From contig NZ_MAEJ01000007.1 of NCBI RefSeq assembly GCF_009933175.1, positions 1-64,000 on the forward strand: a stretch of 64,000 bases of DNA, written 5' to 3'. The position numbers and the translations under genes were made by a program. The DNA comes from Candidatus Enterococcus huntleyi (GTDB taxonomy: Bacteria > Bacillota > Bacilli > Lactobacillales > Enterococcaceae). This document shows, one piece after another, positions 58,170-64,000 of this stretch (position 1 is its first letter; every line of letters begins with the position of its first letter). The notes under the pieces were generated by a model that saw only the letters and a program-made list of their open reading frames with translations, did no database searches and had not been told where the DNA came from.

Positions 58170-59510
58170 TTAGACACATAAACGGTAGACTGCCTCAGCA
58201 TAAATATCCATGGCCTTATAGATACTTTCTAATGACCACGCCTCATCTGGTTGATGGGCCATACCAGCAACATCCGGTAGAATTGCCCCGAAGGCTACAC
58301 ATTGATTCATCGTCCGTGCGAAGGTTGCCCCACCAGAAACAATCGGTTCTGAAACTAAGTCACCTGTGATGTCACGATAAGTACTCATTAAATTCTGTAC
58401 AAGCTCACTATCTAAGGGAACATAGAGAGAATGAATAAAATCATATTCTTCATAACGAAGGTCATATTCAGCAGCTTTAGCTGTTAGTTTTTCGACTAGC
58501 TCTGCTTTCTCGACAGTGACTGGCATCCGCATATCCACACCTATTCTGGTTTCTGTCGGTGTAATCGTAAGGCTTGCAAAGTTCATCGTTAACTCACCAG
58601 ATTGTTCGTCTTCTATTTTTCCTACAACCGTTTCACCGGTTGCATTTTCTTGAACCAATTTCCCTAAGAAATTTAATGGAGCAAAGTCAACAATTTCTGA
58701 CAAAGCCATTGCTAAACGAGTGATGGCATTAATCCCTTTCGGTGCCTCTTTCGAGTGAGTACTCTTACCGATGACCGTAATTGCTTCGCCCGCTTCTTCA
58801 AAATCAAAATTAAGAGCCTTAAGTTGCTCTTTCACTTCAGCTAATTTATCTCCTGAATACTTCGCTACTTCCGGTACAACATTCATTGTCCCAGGTAGAT
58901 TGACTGCCACTTCTTGTGAACCAGGTCCAACTAAATAGGCTTGTAATAACCCTTTTTCAGCATAAATTAATGGAAATTTTGAGTCCGGTGCAAAGCCTAA
59001 TGTAATTGGCTCTTCCTTTTCATTATACTTATCTAAACAGCGCCATAAATTTTCTTCATCTGTGCCGAAGATGAAACGCACCCGTTTATTAAAGGTTACG
59101 CCCTCATCCATTAAAGATTTTACTGCATACAAAGAAGCAATCGTTGGGCCCTTATCATCCTGTACACCACGGCCAATCAAGCCTTTATCAGTTAAGACGG
59201 GCTCAAACGGATCAGAGTGCCAATTTTTCAAATCCCCTGCAGGAACAACATCCAAATGACACAAGATACCAAATAATTCTTGGCCTTCCCCTACTTCTGC
59301 ATAACCGTAATACCCTTCCGGATCTTTAAAGGTTTTAAACCCTAATTCTTCAGAAATTTCTAAGACTTTATCTAACGCAGCCACCACATTCTTGCCAAAA
59401 GGATGTCCCTTACCGGCATCCGATTCATCTAAAATTGATGGGATACGGACTAATTCTTTGATTGCTTCAATTGCTGCTGCTTGGTGTTCTTTTTTGACAA
59501 ATTGTTTCAT
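58170..59510 (-). CDS. pepV: PepV dipeptidase (M20)
   Basis: A 446-residue metallopeptidase that degrades dipeptides and similar short peptides. The zinc-site residues are the His of LCHLDVVPAGD, the Asp of RGVQDDKGP and the Glu pair of FGTDEENLW, with a late His in AGMAHQPDEAW. It has the large lid domain of PepV (about 180-380). ATG 59510 (MKQFVKKEH) follows GGAGG; a TTG five codons earlier overlaps this site. Confidence 0.93.
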   Translation of the reverse strand: MKQFVKKEHQAAAIEAIKELVRIPSILDESDAGKGHPFGKNVVAALDKVLEISEELGFKTFKDPEGYYGYAEVGEGQELFGILCHLDVVPAGDLKNWHSDPFEPVLTDKGLIGRGVQDDKGPTIASLYAVKSLMDEGVTFNKRVRFIFGTDEENLWRCLDKYNEKEEPITLGFAPDSKFPLIYAEKGLLQAYLVGPGSQEVAVNLPGTMNVVPEVAKYSGDKLAEVKEQLKALNFDFEEAGEAITVIGKSTHSKEAPKGINAITRLAMALSEIVDFAPLNFLGKLVQENATGETVVGKIEDEQSGELTMNFASLTITPTETRIGVDMRMPVTVEKAELVEKLTAKAAEYDLRYEEYDFIHSLYVPLDSELVQNLMSTYRDITGDLVSEPIVSGGATFARTMNQCVAFGAILPDVAGMAHQPDEAWSLESIYKAMDIYAEAVYRLCV

Positions 59511-59881
59511 TTTTATAGCCTCCAATTTTTAAACTCAGCGGCAGAAACGACTCAAATTAATTCAGTCGAAGTCTTACCTACCGATCTCGAACAATCAGAC
59601 ATTCGTGCTCCCTTTTATGATAGGCTTACCGAAAATATTTGTCTAGCCCTACTCTAAAAAAAGACCGATTTTTTCATAAGTCCTTGTTTTCATTTACTTA
59701 TTACTTACTCTATCTAAGCTACAGATTAGATACGAGTTAGCTTTCCTACCTATAAATCCCCTATATAATCCACGTGCCAGTCTAACTGTTTCGCTATCTT
59801 GTTCTATGGATTATATGGTAAAGCAAAGAAACAAAAAAACTGACCAAAAACGTGCTTGTTTTCAGTCAGAATTATTATTTT
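59511..59881. other. Intergenic region between ribU and pepV
   Basis: 371 bases holding the ribU terminator at 59833-59869 and presumably the pepV promoter. No open frame with a good start was seen on either strand. Confidence 0.55.
59833..59869 (-). terminator. Terminator after ribU
   Basis: On the minus strand CTGACTGAAAAC pairs with GTTTTTGGTCAG around six bases, then seven T. Confidence 0.9.
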
Positions 59882-60490
59882 TTATTTAATTATAGTAGAT
59901 GGTCGATTGAATTGATGCTGTTTCTTGACTAACCAAGGAAGTAACTTGGCATGCAAGACAAGGAAAACCGCACTCACAATAGCTCCTTTAATTAGATTGA
60001 ATGGTACAATCCCGATTAACACGTAATTTATTAACGGCATTCCGAGAAATTGATTCGCATTCACTCCAAAGAAATACAAATATAAGGGCGTAATCACAAA
60101 ATAATTAGCCACACTCATGAAGACTGTCAAGGCTAGGATACCACTCACGGTTCCCACGGCTTTATTTTTAAATTTGTGGCTACCTTTGTTAAAGAAATAA
60201 TACATCGGTAAAGTAAATATTGTTGAAGCAAAGAAACTTGCTACGTCGCCCACCATATTCGATGGACTGAATCCTGTCGTTATTAAATGCAACACAGAGC
60301 GAATGAAAGCAGTCGCTATCCCCGCCATTGGGCCGAATAAAAACATACTAATCATAATCGGAATATCGCTAAAGTCGATTTTTAGAAAACCGAAAGCTGG
60401 CATTATTGGAAATGCGATATACTGTAAGACCAAACCTATTGCTGCAAACATTGACACGGCGACCATTTTTTGTACCTGATTGTTCTTCAT
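59882..60490 (-). CDS. ribU: RibU, riboflavin-specific S component of an ECF transporter
   Basis: A 202-residue membrane protein with five or six helices that captures riboflavin and works with the shared ECF energising module (not in this window). The family segments are MFAAIGLVLQYIAFPIMP, LKIDFSDIPIMISMFLFGPMAGI and NYFVITPLYLYFFGVNANQF. An FMN riboswitch and terminator lie in its leader, which confirms regulation by flavin. AGGAGG precedes ATG. Confidence 0.95.
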   Translation of the reverse strand: MKNNQVQKMVAVSMFAAIGLVLQYIAFPIMPAFGFLKIDFSDIPIMISMFLFGPMAGIATAFIRSVLHLITTGFSPSNMVGDVASFFASTIFTLPMYYFFNKGSHKFKNKAVGTVSGILALTVFMSVANYFVITPLYLYFFGVNANQFLGMPLINYVLIGIVPFNLIKGAIVSAVFLVLHAKLLPWLVKKQHQFNRPSTIIK

Positions 60491-60560
60491 TTGAAATCCT
60501 CCTGGTTAAGGACACATCTTCAACGAACCCTTTAAATCCATATTTTTATGCGTAACAAAC

Positions 60561-60597
60561 AAAAAAACTCTATTTTTTCGCAGGGAAAAATAGAGTT
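60561..60597 (-). terminator. Expression-platform terminator of the FMN riboswitch
   Basis: On the minus strand AACTCTATTTTT pairs with AAAAAATAGAGTT across a 7-base loop, followed by seven T. It lies 45 nt after the aptamer and before the ribU ribosome site, so FMN binding would stop transcription. Confidence 0.88.
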
Positions 60598-60641
60598 AGA
60601 GTTATTTGAGTCAGCAAAAAAACATCAATTCAAATAAGCCC

Positions 60642-60762
60642 TATCTTCTTTATCCAGACTGTACTGTCGGTATCAGAATTTCACTGACTCAGCCACCTCA
60701 ATGAGATGGGTCGTGGACTATAACCACCGGTCGGGAATTTCACCCTGCCCCTGAAGACGAAC
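60642..60762 (-). promoter_or_regulatory. FMN riboswitch (RFN element)
   Basis: Read on the minus strand, the conserved core TCAGGGGCAGGGTG, AATTCCCGACCGGTGGT, AGTCCACGACCC, TGGCTGAGTCAGTG and AATTCTGATACCGACAGT all appear in the proper order and close with the P1 helix (CGTCTTC... GAAGATAG). It controls ribU. A weak promoter is expected upstream, near 60790-60840. Confidence 0.97.
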
Positions 60763-60882
60763 CTTTTATTTAATTTTTGTTACAAGTCAAGTATACACGG
60801 TCGATAGAAAAAAACAAGCTTTTTGTTTCAGACCAATCTAACTTTTTGATACTCTTGCTATTTTAAGACTTCCAAACAGTTT

Positions 60883-60904
60883 AGGGGACTTTTTTAAAGT
60901 CCCC
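60883..60904. terminator. Hairpin after rluB
   Basis: AGGGGACTTT and AAAGTCCCCT form a perfect stem just beyond the rluB stop. The T run on the minus strand is lacking, so termination is uncertain. Confidence 0.45.
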
Positions 60905-60917
60905 TTCCTATTAGTTA

Positions 60918-61658
60918 TTAGTTGCGTCTCTCGTTTGACTTATTAGTCGCTAAATTCAATAAACTGCTGACTTCTTTCTTATTTAACTCACGATAATCAC
61001 CAGGTCGTAAGCCTTTTAATGTCAATTCCCCGTAGCGTTCACGCTTTAGTTTTTGAACAGGTAAACCGACTGCTTGAAGCATATTTTTCACTTGGTGATT
61101 TCTGCCTTCGTGGATTATCAGTTCGACAATACTCGTGCCTGTTCGTGGATCTACAGAAATAACCTCTGCTTTAGCAGGCGCTGTTTTCCGTCCTTCAATT
61201 CGAATGCCTCGTGTCAATGGATGCAACATTTGTTTCGTTGCTAGACCTTTAACTTTCGCCACATAGACTTTATCAATTTCATGACTTGGGTGGGTTAGTT
61301 TTTGCGAAAACTCGCCATCATTGGTCAATAATAATAAACCTGAGGTATCATAATCCAAGCGACCCACTGGATAAATTCGCTCATTGACACTTGGTAAGAA
61401 GTCAGTCACAACTTTTCTTTCCTTATCATCAGAAACCGCCGAAATTACTCCTTTGGGTTTATATAACAGATAGTAGCCATATTCTTCTTGATAAATCGGC
61501 ACATCATCCACTTCAATTTTGTCACCCTTATTAACTTTAATTCCTAATTCTTTTACGATTTTGCCGTTCACTCGTACTCGCCCAGCAACGATATATTCTT
61601 CTGCTTTTCGGCGCGATGTAACTCCTGCGTGTGCGATGACTTTTTGTAGTCTTTCCAT
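60918..61658 (-). CDS. rluB: RluB-type 23S rRNA pseudouridine synthase
   Basis: A 246-residue enzyme of the RsuA/RluB family. The N-terminal S4 RNA-binding domain is RLQKVIAHAGVTSRRKAEEYI, and the catalytic Asp is in GRLDYDTSGLLLLTNDGE (about residue 102). The RNHQVKNMLQAVG motif follows. It starts immediately after the scpB stop, the usual order scpA-scpB-rluB, so it is coupled. Confidence 0.93.
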   Translation of the reverse strand: MERLQKVIAHAGVTSRRKAEEYIVAGRVRVNGKIVKELGIKVNKGDKIEVDDVPIYQEEYGYYLLYKPKGVISAVSDDKERKVVTDFLPSVNERIYPVGRLDYDTSGLLLLTNDGEFSQKLTHPSHEIDKVYVAKVKGLATKQMLHPLTRGIRIEGRKTAPAKAEVISVDPRTGTSIVELIIHEGRNHQVKNMLQAVGLPVQKLKRERYGELTLKGLRPGDYRELNKKEVSSLLNLATNKSNERRN

Positions 61659-62255
61659 TTATTCTTGCTCCTCTGTGGTTGTGTCTAATTCTTTTCCTTT
61701 ATAACGATCGAAAAATAAATCGGTTGACTCCTCTTCGTCTTCCATCTCCATCGATTGAATATCTGGTAGTTCATCTAATGATTTCAAGGCAAAATAATCC
61801 ATAAAATAATCAGTTGTACCATATAAAATTGCCCGTCCAGGACCATCTACTCGACCTTTGTCTTCAATCAATTGGCGAGCCACTAACTTTTGAACAGAGC
61901 CGGATGACTGAACCCCACGAATCTCCTCAATTTCAATTCGCGTGATGGGCTGTTTGTAGGCAATAATTGATAATGTTTCTAAGGCTGCTTGCGATAATTT
62001 ATTTGAGATAGGTGACTGAGCATATTTCTTGAGCAACTTGGCAAATTTCTTTTTCGTAGTTAAGACAAAATGATTGCCTACTTCTAAGATATTTAAGGCC
62101 GAATTTTCGTCCTCTTCGTACCTTTTATCCAATTCGCCGACCCATTCATATACTTGAGGCGTCTCTGCTCCTAAAAGATAGCTCAACTCATCTAAGCCGA
62201 TGCCTTCTTCTCCCACAACAAATAAAATCGCTTCTAACTCACTCAGTTTCGTCAT
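61659..62255 (-). CDS. scpB: ScpB, condensin accessory protein
   Basis: A 198-residue winged-helix kleisin partner that dimerises and with ScpA joins SMC to compact and segregate chromosomes. Two winged-helix regions are seen, with ALETLSIIAYKQPITRIEIEEIRGVQSSGSVQKLV in the second. It overlaps scpA by 17 bp. The C-terminus is acidic. Confidence 0.95.
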   Translation of the reverse strand: MTKLSELEAILFVVGEEGIGLDELSYLLGAETPQVYEWVGELDKRYEEDENSALNILEVGNHFVLTTKKKFAKLLKKYAQSPISNKLSQAALETLSIIAYKQPITRIEIEEIRGVQSSGSVQKLVARQLIEDKGRVDGPGRAILYGTTDYFMDYFALKSLDELPDIQSMEMEDEEESTDLFFDRYKGKELDTTTEEQE

Positions 62256-63006
62256 CTGTTTGTTCTCCTACTGTTCCGTAGAGCATGATTGGCAGATAAT
62301 TCGCCTCTTGCTCCACCTTAATTCGCCCGGTTTTCATCAATTCTAACAACGCCATAAAAGTTGTCACAATTTCTGAACGGGAATTTTTTGAGAAAAAGGA
62401 ATCAAATGTACAGCCTTTATTTCTCGGTAAACTAGCCAATTGTTTTTCAATCATTTGAATCTTCTCTTCAATCGTCACATCCTCTGAAGCCACTGTTGTT
62501 TCAACCGTTTTATTTTTTTTGCGTTTTTCTAGCATACTATGAAACGCTAAAAATAAATCAATCGTATTAATCTGGTTCAAAGGTAATCGAGGATCATGAT
62601 CCTTATATTGATCGACATCCATCGGCTCCTTAGTAAAATACAAGCTTCGTTCATCTGCTTTTTCAGAGAGCACCTCTGCTGCGTATTTAAACTTACGATA
62701 CTCTAATAATTGCGCAACTAAGGCATCTCGTGGGTCTTCCCCTTCTTCTAGTTCTTCCTCAATTTCCAATTCTTGCTTTGGCAAAAGCATCTGACTCTTA
62801 ATCGCCATTAGCGTAGCAGCCATAACTAAATACTCCCCAGCCATCTCTAATTCCAGTGTTTTCATTGTATGAATATAGGTCATATATTGTTCGGTTACAG
62901 CAGAAATTGGAATATCATAAATATCGATTTCCAGTTTTTTTATTAAGTGAAGCAACAAATCAAGTGGCCCTTCAAAAACATCTAGCTTTACATTAATCTC
63001 TTGCAC
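62239..63006 (-). CDS. scpA: ScpA, kleisin subunit of the SMC complex
   Basis: A 255-residue kleisin. The N-terminus KLDVFEGPLDLLLHLIKKLEIDIYDIPI is the family mark that binds the SMC neck, the middle is acidic and flexible, and the C-terminal winged helix (about 175-240; TTFMALLELMKTGRIKVEQE) contacts the SMC head. SMC itself is not in this window. Confidence 0.95.
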   Translation of the reverse strand: MQEINVKLDVFEGPLDLLLHLIKKLEIDIYDIPISAVTEQYMTYIHTMKTLELEMAGEYLVMAATLMAIKSQMLLPKQELEIEEELEEGEDPRDALVAQLLEYRKFKYAAEVLSEKADERSLYFTKEPMDVDQYKDHDPRLPLNQINTIDLFLAFHSMLEKRKKNKTVETTVASEDVTIEEKIQMIEKQLASLPRNKGCTFDSFFSKNSRSEIVTTFMALLELMKTGRIKVEQEANYLPIMLYGTVGEQTDDETE

Positions 63007-63042
63007 ATGACTCCTACTTTCTTTACAAAATACCTAGCCAGC

Positions 63043-63933
63043 CTACGCCCGCGGAAAATGCTGTTTGTACACATCTGTCATCCGTTTTTTGGTAATATGC
63101 GTATAAATCTGCGTTGTTGAAATATCGGCATGTCCCAGTAACTCTTGCACCGTGCGTAAGTCCGCCCCATTCTCTAGAAGATGCGTAGCAAAACTGTGAC
63201 GCAACGTATGAGGAGTGACGTCTTTATTAATTCCAGCCTCACGCACAATCGCCTTTAAATTTTTCCAAATTCCTTGTCTCGACAAGCCGGTTCCGTGATT
63301 GTTAACAAACAAGTGAGTTTCATTCGGTTTCTTTTTCGTCAATGTCGGACGAACTTCTTCCAAATAACGTTCAATCCAATGAATGGCATAATCGCCTAAA
63401 GGAATAATTCGCTCCTTATCCCCTTTACCAATCGTCTGCAATAAGCCAATCGATAAATGGAGATTGCCCAACTTCAAACCAATCAGCTCACTCACGCGCA
63501 AACCGGTGGCATACATAACCTCCAAGATTGCACGGTCTCTAATCCCCAAAAGCTTACTCGTATCCGGCGTTTCTATTAAACGTTCAACTTCTTTCAAACT
63601 TAAGGTACTAGGTAACTTTTGTGCTTTTTTAGGAGAATCAATATGTTGCATTGGATCATGCTCTGTATATCTTTCCTGCCGTAAAAACTGATGAAAACGT
63701 CGCAAGCTTGACACCATCCGTGTCACCGTTGCAGAAGACTTTCCAGCCATTTGCAAGGCCTGCAAAAAATTCACCACTAAAAATCGATCGACTTCTTGCC
63801 AAGAAGCAATCTTATTTTCTTCAAGGAAAGCTAGATACTGAGTTAGGTCACGCTCATAACTCATGCGTGTATTTAACGATAGACCTCGCTCAATATTCAA
63901 ATAATGAAGATACTCGATAATTTGCTCTTTCAC
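63043..63933 (-). CDS. xerD: XerD tyrosine recombinase
   Basis: A 296-residue recombinase, the partner of XerC at 3788-4687. I prefer GTG 63933 (VKEQIIEYLHYLNIERGL) behind GGGTGAT; a GTG three codons earlier is also possible. The catalytic set is the Arg of TGLRVSELIGLK, the Lys of GKGDKERIIPLG, HTLRHSFATHLL, LGHADISTTQ and the Tyr of IYTHIT. The N-terminal domain MSYERDLTQYLAFL is the core-binding part. It lies next to scpA, as commonly found in Firmicutes. Confidence 0.95.
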   Translation of the reverse strand: MKEQIIEYLHYLNIERGLSLNTRMSYERDLTQYLAFLEENKIASWQEVDRFLVVNFLQALQMAGKSSATVTRMVSSLRRFHQFLRQERYTEHDPMQHIDSPKKAQKLPSTLSLKEVERLIETPDTSKLLGIRDRAILEVMYATGLRVSELIGLKLGNLHLSIGLLQTIGKGDKERIIPLGDYAIHWIERYLEEVRPTLTKKKPNETHLFVNNHGTGLSRQGIWKNLKAIVREAGINKDVTPHTLRHSFATHLLENGADLRTVQELLGHADISTTQIYTHITKKRMTDVYKQHFPRA

Positions 63934-64000
63934 AAAAATCACCCAACTTTCGCATTATTTATCATAACAAATAACCAGTGGGAAGGATAGAAAAAAATAG

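Overview
The window looks like a chromosomal segment of a low-GC Gram-positive bacterium of the lactic acid bacteria, most likely Enterococcus or a close relative. This rests on recognisable enterococcal-type proteins (CodY, HU, PepV, glucose-family PTS permeases, a short RpsA) and on gene order. Two long stretches keep the order known from Bacillus subtilis: rbgA-rnhB-dprA-topA-trmFO-xerC-hslV-hslU-codY on the left, and cca-dapB-ypjD-ypiB-ypiA-hup-der-rpsA-cmk-ypbE-recQ-ypbB-fer-ribU-rluB-scpB-scpA-xerD on the right. I could not settle the species from sequence alone. Almost every gene is on the minus strand. No rRNA, tRNA, CRISPR array, intact insertion sequence or prophage was seen.

Layout. 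1-11.4 kb: aldose-epimerase-like protein, CodY, HslUV protease, XerC, TrmFO, topoisomerase I, DprA, RNase HII and RbgA. 11.6-17 kb is accessory: a heterodimeric ABC exporter pair, about 1.07 kb with no convincing gene but with an attenuator-like leader and three copies of an 18-bp motif, and a MerR regulator divergent from a small membrane protein. 17-29.3 kb is carbohydrate and transport: a PTS permease, a ManD/RspA-type enolase-superfamily enzyme with a GntR regulator, an acetyltransferase, a membrane protein, a TauE/SafE permease, a cytidylate-kinase-like protein, and a beta-glucoside operon (PTS and 6-phospho-beta-glucosidase) beside an RpiR regulator. 29.5-36 kb is mostly cell envelope: signal peptidase I, CtpA protease, YozE, YpmS, a YpmR-like SGNH hydrolase, DegV and haemolysin III. 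36-46 kb: folA-thyA, an Uup/YfmR ABC-F protein, a CPA1 Na+/H+ antiporter overlapped by a small coiled-coil gene, a MarR regulator with a Gly/His-rich tail, an orphan protein, CCA-adding enzyme, DapB and a MazG-like pyrophosphohydrolase. 46-64 kb: YitT/YpjC-like protein, YpiB (ReoY) and YpiA, a degenerate 3-dehydroquinate-synthase-like protein, HU, Der, RpsA, Cmk, a LysM protein, RecQ, YpbB, ferredoxin, PepV, RibU under an FMN riboswitch, RluB, ScpB, ScpA and XerD.

How the parts connect. CodY senses branched-chain amino acids and GTP. HslUV, XerC/XerD, TopA, ScpAB and HU serve proteolysis and chromosome maintenance. The two PTS loci carry plausible CcpA (cre) sites. The regulators in the accessory parts sit beside palindromes or repeats that look like operators: MerR, MarR and RpiR, and unassigned inverted and direct repeats between the ManD gene and its neighbouring PTS gene. 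The observations most worth following are the ABC exporter leader and motif array, the degenerate AroB-like gene at the ancestral aroB position, three RpiR-side palindromes spaced exactly 40 bp apart, and the MarR protein with a possible metal-binding tail and its three operator copies.
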